The notes: generated by a model from the sequence alone, not told the origin. 64,000 nt of DNA from Hahellaceae bacterium (GCA_024234505.1 JACKOD010000003.1:613501-677500); one strand, 5' to 3'. Shown: positions 24,212 to 32,862, counted from the first letter of the stretch. A program made the numbers and translations.

Positions 24212-25594
24212 CTATCGTTTGGCTTCGCGACGCGCTGCCGACGTGGTGAAATCACCTTTATCAAAACCTGGGTTAAAGTCGATGGCTTTATCTTTATCCA
24301 GGCCATCCACGTAATAGCGTTCAGCTTTCAGGTCATAGGTTGATTCAATGCTGGTCCAAACCAGAGGCATTTCGTAGTAATTGATGGTGTGGGCCTCAGA
24401 GGCTCTCCACAAATCACCCTTTTCATCATATTCTTCGGTCATTACAATCTGCCAGGAGTCTTCATCTGCATAGAAACGTCTCTTGTGGTACACATGCTGC
24501 AATCCTTCTCTAAGATTGCCCTCTACCACCCAAACGCGGTGCAGTTCATATCGGGTAAGATCCTGATTGATATGTTGTGGTCTAATCACTTTCTCTGCGC
24601 TTGAGTTTTCGGCAGAGTCAAAGCGATAGGCATTGTAGGGAATATAAATTTCCTTTTTACCCAGAAGTTTCCAGTCGTATTGATTTGGCGCGCCGTTATA
24701 CAGATCTTTTTGATCTACGGTTCGGAATCCTTCGCTGTTCGGGAGATCTGTGCCATATTCCAGGTTGGGTGAACGACGCAGTCGACGCTCTCCCGCCTCA
24801 TAACGCCACGCCTTTCTTGGAGAACGTACCTGATCGAGCGTCTCATGTACCAGATTGAGTGTGCCGGCTAATTTTGCGGGGCTTTGAATTTTGGTCCGCA
24901 AGTAAAAAATTTTGTTATCTATATCTTCCAGTTTTACATCAGGTTCGCTGTAAGCGAAAAAGTAGTCGTACTCTGTTTGAATGGGGGTATAGGCTCCACC
25001 GGTTCCGGGAGAAGCAAAGGCCATCCTGAATGAAGCCTGTTCTCCTCTGTAGCGTAAGGTGTGATTCCACAGTACTTCAGTACCTTCTTTAGGTATCGGA
25101 AAAGGGCTGCTCATGATGGTGTTTCGCACGCCATTGCCGTTCTCAAGCAACTCCGCTGTTTGAGCGTTTTTGAAAAGCACTTCGTAAACATTGGCCGGGT
25201 AGGATGCGCTTCTTCGACTGGGGTAGACTGGAAGAAAGTAACTTTTCCCATACTTTTTCAGTAACGCCTTCTGTCCTTCCGACAGGTTTTTTTCATACTG
25301 CTTCATGTTCTCTGCAGTAATGCGGAACATAGGCTGGTCTGATCCAAACGGATCAATATGAAATTCACCTTTAACATATCCCGCTGGCGGCGTTGTAATC
25401 CCTCCCTCCCAGGCTGGAATAGTGCCATTTGCATTTCCAACCCGTTGGGCTCCCAGTGGAGTCAAATCGGTTTTTAAACGCTTGGCGGTCTCCGCATCTA
25501 CTTTTGCCATCGCGGCATTGGCTACAAAGCCCAGTAAAATGCTCACCACAAGTGGTTTACTGATAGATCGTTTTATTTTCAATGTGGTCTCCAC
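24212..25594 (-). CDS. DUF1329 family exported protein
   Basis: A 460-residue protein with a signal peptide (basic start, then LVVSILLGFVANAAMA, cleavage expected after AMA). It matches DUF1329 throughout: AKRLKTDLTPLGAQRVGNAN near the N terminus, IPAWEGGI, and the long beta-rich body with aromatic motifs such as AWRYEAGERRLRRSP and DRFDSAENSSAE-like segments. DUF1329 proteins are periplasmic or outer-membrane associated, resemble LolA/LolB-type folds, and are often encoded beside DUF1302 outer-membrane proteins in hydrocarbon- or sterol-using bacteria. Here no DUF1302 gene is adjacent, but an unrelated-looking barrel lies 2.4 kb away. The GTG start at 25594 has AGAGG upstream; a TTG at 25582 behind GGAG is an alternative. 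Confidence 0.85.
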   Translation of the reverse strand: METTLKIKRSISKPLVVSILLGFVANAAMAKVDAETAKRLKTDLTPLGAQRVGNANGTIPAWEGGITTPPAGYVKGEFHIDPFGSDQPMFRITAENMKQYEKNLSEGQKALLKKYGKSYFLPVYPSRRSASYPANVYEVLFKNAQTAELLENGNGVRNTIMSSPFPIPKEGTEVLWNHTLRYRGEQASFRMAFASPGTGGAYTPIQTEYDYFFAYSEPDVKLEDIDNKIFYLRTKIQSPAKLAGTLNLVHETLDQVRSPRKAWRYEAGERRLRRSPNLEYGTDLPNSEGFRTVDQKDLYNGAPNQYDWKLLGKKEIYIPYNAYRFDSAENSSAEKVIRPQHINQDLTRYELHRVWVVEGNLREGLQHVYHKRRFYADEDSWQIVMTEEYDEKGDLWRASEAHTINYYEMPLVWTSIESTYDLKAERYYVDGLDKDKAIDFNPGFDKGDFTTSAARREAKR

Positions 25595-25792
25595 AGCAGT
25601 ACCTCTAGATCAAAACGCATTTAAACTACAATTCGGTTCCAATTGAAATTTAAATTTGTAAACAATTAATTAACTATAGTACCCAACTCAAGGTTTTTCA
25701 TATGTTTTTTTTGTGGCGTAAAAGTGGGGGAGACTGCGGCTCCTTCGGCGCTATAATGAGCGTTCCAATCACGTATGAATAGGCTTTTGGGT

Positions 25793-26344
25793 ATGAATTA
25801 CTGGCGCACGTTGACTGCCGAAAAAGAGTTTTTTCTGGGAACACATTTGACACACTGGTATGACCTGGAGCAGGTGTGCGACGCGAATGGAGTTTCAATG
25901 TCAGAGCCGCAGCGCCTGTTTTTTGAAAACACAGCACAGTTGCTTATGTGGGAGTGTTGGCAGATGTTTTTACGTGAACTGCTAGCTTATTATCAGATCA
26001 AGCCTAAAACACTCACTCCTGTCGAATCACTGTCGCTCAACAGGGTGAACGAAATTTTGGGATTCGAAGCCAAAGAAGTCTCGATGTTGCAAGCCGAGAT
26101 GTTTTCCCCGGATCACTGGTTTTCGCGGTTGTTAGCACAACAAAATAAATGGCGGACGCCAGCCACCGGCCGGTCCGATCTTGAAAACGGTTGGAAAAGT
26201 GATGAGGCCGCGTCGGGCAGTGTACAAATGATCGCGACGTCAAGGGTTGAAAAACGTCAGGATGGCCGCATATTCTGGAGTAACCTGAAAAATGAAATGG
26301 CAGGTTTTATAAAGGACTGCCGAGAGACGATGGCAGAGTTTTAG
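25793..26344 (+). CDS. DUF6586-like hypothetical protein of the lexA neighbourhood
   Basis: A 183-residue mainly helical protein without signal peptide. Its start (MNYWRTLTAEKEFFLGTHL) and overall plan resemble the small uncharacterised protein encoded between topA and lexA in Pseudomonas (PA3010 type). The ATG at 25793 is chosen over one at 25775 because the latter has no ribosome site and lies only 18 bases after a TATAAT at 25752-25757. The function is unknown; its constant company with lexA does not by itself imply a DNA repair role. Confidence 0.6.
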   Translation: MNYWRTLTAEKEFFLGTHLTHWYDLEQVCDANGVSMSEPQRLFFENTAQLLMWECWQMFLRELLAYYQIKPKTLTPVESLSLNRVNEILGFEAKEVSMLQAEMFSPDHWFSRLLAQQNKWRTPATGRSDLENGWKSDEAASGSVQMIATSRVEKRQDGRIFWSNLKNEMAGFIKDCRETMAEF

Positions 26345-26497
26345 CCGTCCCCCGATTTAAAGAGTGTATTTTCGGTAGTAAATTCGTACATATTTCTCTG
26401 GCCATTTTAAAGAAAAGAGTGTTAGGGTATTCATTCGGTAGACGTTTATCTGTAATGCGCGGTTAACTCAACACGTTGGATATGAGAGACGTAAATT

Positions 26498-26749
26498 ATG
26501 AGTAGTACATTTTTGGAAATTGTTGAGCTTGCAAACGGTAGCTTTGTCTTAAAGAGAACAGACAGTGTCGACGCGCCCTTGGTTAAGATAGATTTTTCCA
26601 AAGAAGCCCAATCTATTTTAGGCGAGCATGAAGGTGAGATTGCAAAGATTATGATAAGCGCAGGTATTCAAGCCTACGCTGCAATTGCACAACAAGCAGC
26701 AGAAAGTGAATTGAGCGAAGAAGAAGCTTTGAGCAAGACCGTTCATTAA
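26498..26749 (+). CDS. Small conserved hypothetical protein next to lexA
   Basis: An 83-residue acidic, soluble protein (MSSTFLEIVELANGSFVL, then a helical half with ISAGIQAYAAIAQQAA). Its position and size match the small gene (PA3009 type) that accompanies lexA in Pseudomonas. GAGACG precedes the ATG. It is convergent with lexA across a shared terminator (26764-26800). The function is unknown. Confidence 0.65.
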   Translation: MSSTFLEIVELANGSFVLKRTDSVDAPLVKIDFSKEAQSILGEHEGEIAKIMISAGIQAYAAIAQQAAESELSEEEALSKTVH

Positions 26750-26763
26750 AAAAGGCAGGGCTA

Positions 26764-26800
26764 AAAAAGCAGACAAGTAAATTACATTGACTGCTTTTTA
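26764..26800. terminator. Shared terminator between the small gene and lexA
   Basis: AAAAAGCAG (26764-26772) pairs with CTGCTTTTT (26791-26799), with an inner GTAAATTAC palindrome in the loop. The A-run and T-run allow use from both directions. Confidence 0.65.
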
Positions 26801-26806
26801 TCTTTG

Positions 26807-27415
26807 CTAATTGAGTCCGCTCTGTCGAATAATTCCTACACCCAATCCCTCAATTTCGAACTCCTGTTCGGCAGGATTCACTTCTATTGGTGCGAAATCG
26901 CTATTTTCCGCAATGAGAAGTATTTGTTGCCCTGACTTCTTAAAGCGTTTTACCGTTACCTCATCATCTATTCTCGCCACAATCACTTGTCCGTTTCTTA
27001 CTTGCTGAGTACGATGAACGGCCAGCAAATCCCCATCAAGTATGCCGATGTCTTTCATGCTCATGCCTTTCACCCGGAGTAAATAATCCGCGCTGGGAGA
27101 GAAAAATTCGTGGGGTAGATTGCAGTAATCTTCTATATGTTCCTGCGCGAGAATCGGACTCCCTGCGGCGACCTGGCCAACAATGGGCAAGCCAGTCGGG
27201 GCTGACTCAGGGAGTCGAATGCCTCGACTGGCACCTGGTATCATTTCTATCGCCCCTTTTTTAGCAAGAGCCTTTAGGTGATCTTCGGCGGCATTAGCGG
27301 ATTTAAAACCAAGCTGCTGGGCGATTTCCGCTCTCGTTGGAGGGTATCCGGTTTCATCGAGATGTTGCTTGATAAGATCCAGTATTTGCTGTTGCCTGGA
27401 TGTTAATTTAATCAT
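26807..27415 (-). CDS. lexA: LexA, SOS-response repressor
   Basis: LexA represses DNA-damage genes and is inactivated by RecA-stimulated self-cleavage. The 202 residues show the winged-helix DNA-binding domain at 1-70 (LTSRQQQILDLIKQHL, RAEIAQQLGF), the Ala-Gly cleavage site in VGQVAAGSP, the catalytic Ser in VKGMSMKDIGI and the catalytic Lys in VTVKRFKK. Length is normal. Two LexA boxes are found upstream (27596-27630), but about 180 bases from the start codon rather than close to it, with a 19-bp tandem repeat in between. No sulA-like gene follows lexA here, unlike the lexA-sulA pair of Pseudomonas. Confidence 0.97.
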   Translation of the reverse strand: MIKLTSRQQQILDLIKQHLDETGYPPTRAEIAQQLGFKSANAAEDHLKALAKKGAIEMIPGASRGIRLPESAPTGLPIVGQVAAGSPILAQEHIEDYCNLPHEFFSPSADYLLRVKGMSMKDIGILDGDLLAVHRTQQVRNGQVIVARIDDEVTVKRFKKSGQQILLIAENSDFAPIEVNPAEQEFEIEGLGVGIIRQSGLN

Positions 27416-27441
27416 CCTGAAATCCGTCTGTTAAAATTGAG

Positions 27442-27479
27442 TTAGGTTAAATCGAGTTAGTTAGGTCAAATCGAGTTAG
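27442..27479. repeat. 19-bp tandem repeat in the lexA leader
   Basis: TTAGGTTAAATCGAGTTAG (27442-27460) is followed directly by the same unit with one change (27461-27479, TTAGGTC...). A partial third copy (GAGTTAG) precedes it. It lies 27-64 bases upstream of the lexA start. Confidence 0.9.
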
Positions 27480-27595
27480 ATAGTATTAAGTCGTATTTGA
27501 TGCAAACTTACTTTTTGTCTTTCGTGCAACTTGCCGTAAATTCGGCACGTTTTAAGTACTGATAGCTTCGTAGTAGTCAGCAAGCATAAGTTGAA

Positions 27596-27630
27596 CTGTA
27601 ATAATATACAGCTGCTGTTAATATATACAG
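27596..27630 (-). promoter_or_regulatory. Two LexA (SOS) boxes
   Basis: CTGT-N8-ACAG occurs at 27596-27611 and again at 27615-27630, both with AT-only centres, matching the gammaproteobacterial LexA operator. Their centres are 19 bp apart, as in the paired boxes of lexA promoters. They stand about 180 bases upstream of lexA and 340 bases from the divergent barrel gene, so autoregulation of lexA with a long leader is the simplest reading. Confidence 0.85.
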
Positions 27631-27670
27631 TCATCGTTATAAAGTAAACCTGTGTTTTTAGTCTACTTTT

Positions 27671-27710
27671 TATAAATGGATCCCGATTTTAATAAATGGA
27701 TCCCGATTTT
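27671..27710. repeat. 20-bp tandem repeat
   Basis: The unit AATAAATGGATCCCGATTTT occurs twice in a row (27671-27690 and 27691-27710) with a single difference at the first base. No function is evident. Confidence 0.92.
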
Positions 27711-27970
27711 TCCGTAGTCCGCACTCAAAAACGTACTTGACCGGGCACCCTGGTGCCAATAATTAAGGTTTAAAGCCAGGAATGAGTTCCGGGAAGTGAA
27801 ATAAATTCTGTACAAGGCTATGATGCAAAGCCGTTGGTGGTGAGTTATGGTGCTACATTTGGGTTACTTGCCCGACGGATTTAAATATGTTCGTTTTTTT
27901 ATATCTGCAATTATATTGGCAGTGACAAGTCAAACAGATTTCCTGGTGCGCCAGTGATCAGGTGGAAAAC

Positions 27971-29209
27971 ATGGATTTAGTAAAAAAATATGGGGTGGTA
28001 TTTGCACTTTGGGGTGCATCTACGGTGTTGTTTGCGGATAGCTTTGACGCGGAGACAGGCCTTGAAGGCCGGTACTTCTTCGATGAAGGTGCTGCAGGTC
28101 AGGCGAAAGAAAATGTTTCTTTCCGCTTTCAACCCGAATATCACCATCAGTCAGAAGAGGGCAAGGATAGCCTGGAGTTGATTGTCTTTGCTCGTTGGGA
28201 TCAGCACGACGATCAGCGTAGTCATGTTGATATTCGTGAATTTGCCTGGACTCACGCGGATCCGGCGTATGAATTACGTTTTGGTATCTCTAAGGTTTTT
28301 TGGGGAGTCACTGAATCAGCGCATCTGGTAGATATAATTAACCAGACTGATCTTGTAGAAAATCCGGATGGCGAAGAGAAGCTGGGGCAGCCTATGTTCC
28401 GTTTCTCTGTCGAGCGGGATTGGGGAACACTGGATTTATATGGATTGTTTTTTCACCGAGCCAAAACCTATGCAGGAAAAGAGGGTCGCCTCGGTCTGCC
28501 GCTAGAAGTTGATCAGGACGATATCCTTTATGCCTCCAGCAAAGAAGACAAACGAGTAGACTTTGCAATGAGGTACTACAACTACTTCGGCAATCTGGAT
28601 ATGTCTGTGAGTTACTTCGGGGGAACATCTCGTGACCCGATTCTGATTTACAACCAGAATCCGTTAGCGCCTAAATTTAAACAGCTCTATACGACGATTG
28701 ATCAGTTTGGACTGACCTTACAGTACATATGGGACCAGTTGCTGCTGAAATTCGAAGGCATACATCGTTCAGGGCAAGGGGAGGCCTATTACGCTGCGGT
28801 CGGGGGATTTGAATACACCCAGGTGGGGCTTTTTGATACGGATATGGATGTCGGCTGGGTAGCCGAGTACCTCTACGATGATCGACAGGAGAAGGCAACA
28901 ACCCCGTTTGAGCGAGATGTTTTCCTTGGGCTACGTGTAACCTTGAATGACGAGTATTCTACAGAAGCCCTTGTCGGGGGCATTTATGATCCTGAGAGTG
29001 AGGAGACCATGCTCTCGGTCGAGTCGAGTCGTCGTTTGGGTCAAAATTGGAAGGCTACTTTTGAGGCACGAGCATTTATGGGCGCGAAATCACCAGGAAC
29101 GACATTGCCGCAAATTCTCGGCGCATTGGCGCAGCCGGATCCTGATAATAAGACCTGGTTTCTTTCCGGAGAAGATTTTGTTCAGCTGGAGTTTACGCGA
29201 TATTTTTAA
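27971..29209 (+). CDS. Outer-membrane beta-barrel protein, porin-like
   Basis: A 412-residue protein with a signal peptide (MDLVKKYGVVFALWGASTVLFA, cleavage after FA). The mature chain is rich in alternating hydrophobic/polar strands with many Tyr, Trp and Phe, and ends in Phe (LEFTRYF), the typical C-terminal signature of outer-membrane barrels. FGISKVFWGVTESAHLVDIINQTDL is a distinctive conserved block seen in marine uncharacterised barrels. The ATG at 27971 (AGGTGG 5 bases upstream) is preferred to the GTG at 27962. The substrate is unknown; the similarity to DUF1302-type barrels is only general. It stands alone, 30 bases before the terminator of the convergent dehydrogenase operon. Confidence 0.75.
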   Translation: MDLVKKYGVVFALWGASTVLFADSFDAETGLEGRYFFDEGAAGQAKENVSFRFQPEYHHQSEEGKDSLELIVFARWDQHDDQRSHVDIREFAWTHADPAYELRFGISKVFWGVTESAHLVDIINQTDLVENPDGEEKLGQPMFRFSVERDWGTLDLYGLFFHRAKTYAGKEGRLGLPLEVDQDDILYASSKEDKRVDFAMRYYNYFGNLDMSVSYFGGTSRDPILIYNQNPLAPKFKQLYTTIDQFGLTLQYIWDQLLLKFEGIHRSGQGEAYYAAVGGFEYTQVGLFDTDMDVGWVAEYLYDDRQEKATTPFERDVFLGLRVTLNDEYSTEALVGGIYDPESEETMLSVESSRRLGQNWKATFEARAFMGAKSPGTTLPQILGALAQPDPDNKTWFLSGEDFVQLEFTRYF

Positions 29210-29233
29210 GCTGGGTAGAGCCGTTATAAGGCA

Positions 29234-29263
29234 TAAAAAAGGCCAACCTTTTTAAGGTTGGCC
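29234..29263 (-). terminator. Terminator of the alcohol dehydrogenase operon
   Basis: A perfect 10-bp stem (GGCCAACCTT at 29241-29250 with AAGGTTGGCC at 29254-29263) is followed on the minus strand by TTTTTT (29235-29240). It also lies 30 bases after the convergent barrel gene. Confidence 0.88.
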
Positions 29264-29305
29264 GCCATATCTGGCTACCACATTGGTATCGAAAGGAACG
29301 TTCTT

Positions 29306-30493
29306 TTAAGCCCAGGCTGCATCTAGTACGGCGCGGGCGTTTTCGTAAGTCACTTCACGCGGGTTAAACATAACCGACCCGTCGTCCAGCGTCATTTCAG
29401 CAATTTTTGAAAGCTGGCTACGATCCACTTTGCCAGTTTCTTGTAGCGTACGTGGAAGCTTGCAGCGCTTGTACAGGTCATCGCGCATTTCTCTTAATAC
29501 GCTAATGGCCTTTTCTGCTCTGACTTTGGCTGGTGTTGATGCATATACTTCCGGGCCGGCGATGGCTAGCAGCAATTCACTCAGCGGCGCACGTATTTGA
29601 TCAAGATTATATTCCAGAACATAGGGCAAGAAGAGGTTCATACAGACGCCATGAGGCAGGTGACATTGTGCACCGGTGCTATGGCCAAGAGAGTGGACGA
29701 GTCCCACCATCGAATTAGAGAAAGCAATGCCCGCCATGGTAGAGGCCTGAGCAAGCTCAAGACGCGCCTCGGCATCTTTCGGATTATCCATTACTTTGGA
29801 TAAATTTTCGCTGATTTTCTTAACCGCAGCAAAAGCATAGGCATCGCTCAACGGATTTTTGGCCATGCAGGTAAAGGCTTCTACCGCGTGAGTCATCGCA
29901 TCCATAGCGGTCATTGCCGTAATATGTGCTGGCAACGTCAATGTCATTCGTGGGTCGATAACTGCCGCTGTCGGCAACAGGAAAGGAGAGGCGAATGGGA
30001 TTTTTACTTCTCTGTCTGTATCCGCAATGACCGCGACCGAGGTGACTTCTGACCCCGTGCCTGCCGTGGTTGGGATGACAAAAAATGGTTTCAGAGCTCT
30101 CTTCAGTGAACCGGCACCGGCATATTTTGCTACGTCATCACCGCCCTCAGAGACAAGAATATTCACACCCTTACTAGTATCAATAACGGAACCGCCACCG
30201 ATGGCAATAATTGAATCGCAGTTGAGTTCACGGTAACGTTTGGCAATGAGTGTAACGACTTTTTTTGATGAATCCGGTGGAACATCATCGAAGATGTCAG
30301 CGACCTGCATTTCGCTTTCAGCGCAGGCATTTAAAACGTGCTCAACCAGTCCTGCGCTTCTGACGCCCTTGTCTGTAACAATGAGCGGGCGAGTGGAGCC
30401 CAGTGCGTTGAGTTCAAAAGGAATATGTTCCAGTGCGGAATGACCTGCAATAACTTTAACCGGGCAGAAAAATTCGTAAAAATCCTTGCTCAT
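29306..30493 (-). CDS. Iron-containing (group III) alcohol dehydrogenase
   Basis: A cytoplasmic NAD(P)-dependent alcohol dehydrogenase of 395 residues. The N-terminal nucleotide domain shows VIAIGGGSVIDTSKG, and VIPTTAGTGSEVTSVAV is the conserved group III stretch. Metal ligands are in MDAMTHAVEAF and in GLVHSLGHSTGAQCHLPHG. Length is normal. The upstream gene ends one base before this start, so the two are translationally close and certainly co-transcribed. The substrate cannot be read; members act on primary alcohols, lactaldehyde, butanol or 1,3-propanediol. The operon promoter contains paired palindromes (31112-31150). Confidence 0.93.
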   Translation of the reverse strand: MSKDFYEFFCPVKVIAGHSALEHIPFELNALGSTRPLIVTDKGVRSAGLVEHVLNACAESEMQVADIFDDVPPDSSKKVVTLIAKRYRELNCDSIIAIGGGSVIDTSKGVNILVSEGGDDVAKYAGAGSLKRALKPFFVIPTTAGTGSEVTSVAVIADTDREVKIPFASPFLLPTAAVIDPRMTLTLPAHITAMTAMDAMTHAVEAFTCMAKNPLSDAYAFAAVKKISENLSKVMDNPKDAEARLELAQASTMAGIAFSNSMVGLVHSLGHSTGAQCHLPHGVCMNLFLPYVLEYNLDQIRAPLSELLLAIAGPEVYASTPAKVRAEKAISVLREMRDDLYKRCKLPRTLQETGKVDRSQLSKIAEMTLDDGSVMFNPREVTYENARAVLDAAWA

Positions 30494-30494
30494 T

Positions 30495-31025
30495 TTAATT
30501 CACCGTTACAAGATTGGTTGCCATTTGGAAGTAGATGCGAGCACCCTGCGTGACTTTTTCGGGGAGCGACAGTGATGCGGGATATTCTTTTACCGCGCGT
30601 TCTGCCAACAGCTTGGGCAGAATAAAAGTTTCAAGACGATTCAGAAGTCGTGTCATCCGAAGAGCGAAGCCGACATCACCGTCAACTAACATCCGGTTAT
30701 GGGAAAAGGCGACAGACGTGCTTTCCTGAAAGGAAAGGACAAGAAACGCATGATTAATGTGCTTGAAAGAAATGCTGAGATCAGGCTTGGTATCCAGGGT
30801 TGCACCGAGATATTCAAACTCGGTTTTGCCTTTTTTTCTGAGGTAAAGCCCGGGTCCAGAGGGTAAGACATTCATCGAAAAGGTAAAACCTTCCGGTAGT
30901 GGGGCAATTTCTTTGCGTATCTGATCGTCTACTTGGCTAATCGCCTGTAACGCTCTGCCCACCACTTGCATCATGGTTTGCACATAGAGGCGCTTAGCAG
31001 TAGAAATGCCTGGTTGTAACGTCAT
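30495..31025 (-). CDS. Uncharacterised protein, possibly SCP2-like lipid-binding
   Basis: A 176-residue protein without signal peptide. The central part (FTFSMNVLPSGPGLYLRK, then PDLSISFKHINHAFLVLSFQES) resembles the SCP-2 sterol carrier fold, and MLVDGDVGFALRMTRLLNRLE continues the pattern; this match is by eye only. It is the first gene of a two-gene operon with an iron-type alcohol dehydrogenase (1-base gap), suggesting a role in handling a hydrophobic alcohol or acyl substrate. It could equally be an unrelated conserved protein. Confidence 0.55.
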   Translation of the reverse strand: MTLQPGISTAKRLYVQTMMQVVGRALQAISQVDDQIRKEIAPLPEGFTFSMNVLPSGPGLYLRKKGKTEFEYLGATLDTKPDLSISFKHINHAFLVLSFQESTSVAFSHNRMLVDGDVGFALRMTRLLNRLETFILPKLLAERAVKEYPASLSLPEKVTQGARIYFQMATNLVTVN

Positions 31026-31111
31026 ATCGTTGTTCCTTCGCTTGTGGACCAGGGATAGTGAATGACTCTGTGTTGCCTGAGTAACTTTAGCAAAATTGAG
31101 TGAAAATAAAG

Positions 31112-31150
31112 TTAGAGTATATGCTCTAATATGTCAAGAGTAATTACTCT
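31112..31150 (-). promoter_or_regulatory. Paired palindromic operators in the divergent dehydrogenase/hydrolase promoter region
   Basis: TTAGAG-N6-CTCTAA (31112-31129) and AGAGTAATTACTCT (31137-31150) share the half-site AGAGTA/TACTCT; their centres are 23 bp apart. A minus-strand TTGACA (31132-31137) lies between them, with the first palindrome in the spacer, a repressor-like arrangement. A TetR- or MarR-type dimer is the likely ligand; no such gene is adjacent. Confidence 0.65.
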
Positions 31151-31218
31151 AATCCAGTGCTGGTATCGATGATGTTTATTGCAATTATTTTGGCGAGCGT
31201 AGTTTTGGAGGGGGCAGT

Positions 31219-32106
31219 GTGACTGATAGCCTGCAGCGATGGGAGTATCAATTAAGTGCCGGATTTGTTGTGCGAGGATGGATGACAAGGCCAACTGGCA
31301 AACCAGTCATTCATTTTGTACATGGAAATGGTTATTGCGGGTTGGTTTACTGGCAGTTTTTAAGTCACTTACAGAATGATTTCGATCTGTTTATCAGCGA
31401 TGTTCAAGGTCATGGTGGCAGTGATTTGGGGGGACGTTTTCATGGTTGGAACCGAAACGCCGACTTTATCGCGGAATGTTGGCATCACTTTTCCGGGCAC
31501 TGGAGCGGGGTAACAAAAATTGCCATGGGGCACAGTTTTGGCGCCGTATTGAGCACGCTGGCACAGGCCAAGTATTCGAATCTGTTCGATAAAATGATTC
31601 TATTGGATCCGGTATTTTTTCCGGCGAATTGGGCTCGCCTTTTAATGCTATCCGAGCCATTTGGTCTGTTAAAACTTAGCCCGTTGGCTCGCCGAGCCAA
31701 GGTTCGCCGTTCAAGCTGGGACTCTAAAGAGGATGCTTATGCGTATTTTAATGGTCGAGGCATGTTTAAAGGATGGCAGCCACAGTGTCTTGAGGATTAC
31801 ATTGAGCATGCCTTGCGTCCCGCAAAAAAAGGTTTGGAGCTGAGGTGCCCGCCTGAGCGAGAGGCGGCCATCTTCGGAAGTTTTCCTAAACGGTTGTGGG
31901 CTCATATTGAAAAAGTCAACTGCCCCACAGATCTCATCTACGGTGACGACACCTATCCCTTTGTCAAACAGTCTGCACATGCGATTCGTTTATCGCATCC
32001 GCTGTTTCGTGTTCATCAGGTCAAAGGTCGTCATTGTTTTATGCAAGAGTTTCCCGAAGCTACGGCCTCATTTGTAGAAAGTCTTGCGGATTTAGAGAAA
32101 AATTAA
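31219..32106 (+). CDS. Alpha/beta hydrolase
   Basis: A 295-residue alpha/beta-hydrolase-fold protein, cytoplasmic. The oxyanion region is FVHGNGYCG, the nucleophile elbow is GHSFGA (Ser about residue 100), Asp is likely in IYGDDTYPF, and the catalytic His is in GRHCFMQEFPE near the C terminus. The GTG start at 31219 has a strong GGAGG 7 bases upstream. It begins an apparently co-directional group with DUF599 and two thioesterase genes (1-base gap to DUF599). Esterase or lipase activity is expected; the substrate is unknown. Confidence 0.88.
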   Translation: MTDSLQRWEYQLSAGFVVRGWMTRPTGKPVIHFVHGNGYCGLVYWQFLSHLQNDFDLFISDVQGHGGSDLGGRFHGWNRNADFIAECWHHFSGHWSGVTKIAMGHSFGAVLSTLAQAKYSNLFDKMILLDPVFFPANWARLLMLSEPFGLLKLSPLARRAKVRRSSWDSKEDAYAYFNGRGMFKGWQPQCLEDYIEHALRPAKKGLELRCPPEREAAIFGSFPKRLWAHIEKVNCPTDLIYGDDTYPFVKQSAHAIRLSHPLFRVHQVKGRHCFMQEFPEATASFVESLADLEKN

Positions 32107-32107
32107 T

Positions 32108-32806
32108 ATGGCCCAAAGTCTGGACTGGTTTGCGTTTTTTATTTTTGCGTTGATGTGGGGCGGGTACGCGTCGCTGGCATCGTGGCTTGCCGGGCGTCGA
32201 CCTTGTATTTCGAATACGCTCGATTTGTATCGGGAAGACTGGATGAGACGCGTTTTGAGGCGTGAGAATCGTATTGCCGATACCTCGGTATTAGGAAACC
32301 TTGAGCGAAACGGTGCTTTCTTCGCCTCCAGCAGTTTGTTAATCATTGCCGGTATATTGACTGCCTTGGGGTATACCGAAAAAGCGATGGAAACTTTTTC
32401 GGAAATGCCCTTTATCAATCACTCCAGTCGCTTACTCTGGGAAATAAAATTAGGGGTACTGCTGCTAATTTTTGTATACGCCTTTTTTAAATTTACCTGG
32501 GCAATGAGGCAGTATAATTTTTGTTCTGTTTTGGTTGGCAGTGCGCCATTGCCTTCAGAGGAAAAGGTCAGTCCGGCGGCAAGGGAAGCATTTGCCCGAA
32601 GTGCGGCAGCGGTTGCAAATCTGGCGGGGGATACGTTTAATCTGGGGTTACGTTCGTACTATTTTGCGCTTGCTATTCTCACATGGTTCATCCACCCGTT
32701 ATTGTTGATTTTTGTCTCCACGGTTGTTGTGGCAATTTTGTATCACCGAGAATTTGGTTCGAAAGCACTTTATGCAATGCGTTCAGGAAAGCAATTTCAG
32801 GATTGA
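32108..32806 (+). CDS. DUF599 family membrane protein
   Basis: A 232-residue integral membrane protein with an N-terminal helix (FAFFIFALMWGGYASLASWL) and three further hydrophobic segments (SSLLIIAGILTALG, LGVLLLIFVYAFF, YFALAILTWFIHPLLLIFVST). The motif set RxxWMRR...RxxRIADTSVLGNL and FTWAMRQYNFC is characteristic of DUF599. It starts one base after the hydrolase stop, indicating translational coupling. The function is unknown. Confidence 0.85.
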   Translation: MAQSLDWFAFFIFALMWGGYASLASWLAGRRPCISNTLDLYREDWMRRVLRRENRIADTSVLGNLERNGAFFASSSLLIIAGILTALGYTEKAMETFSEMPFINHSSRLLWEIKLGVLLLIFVYAFFKFTWAMRQYNFCSVLVGSAPLPSEEKVSPAAREAFARSAAAVANLAGDTFNLGLRSYYFALAILTWFIHPLLLIFVSTVVVAILYHREFGSKALYAMRSGKQFQD

Positions 32807-32862
32807 TCCTACATTTGAACGCCCTCGGAACAATGAATGTCGAATAGAGAGGTATCGCATTT

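Larger units (their letters stand above)
27416..27970. other. Non-coding region between lexA and the outer-membrane barrel gene
   Basis: A 555-base AT-rich gap. It holds a 19-bp tandem repeat (27442-27479), two LexA boxes (27596-27630) and a 20-bp tandem repeat (27671-27710). The rest (27711-27970) contains no recognisable gene, RNA or promoter. Confidence 0.7.

Noticed and set aside
25752..25757. TATAAT as promoter of the DUF6586-like gene
   Set aside because: No matching -35 hexamer is found 16-18 bases upstream; noted only in choosing the start codon.
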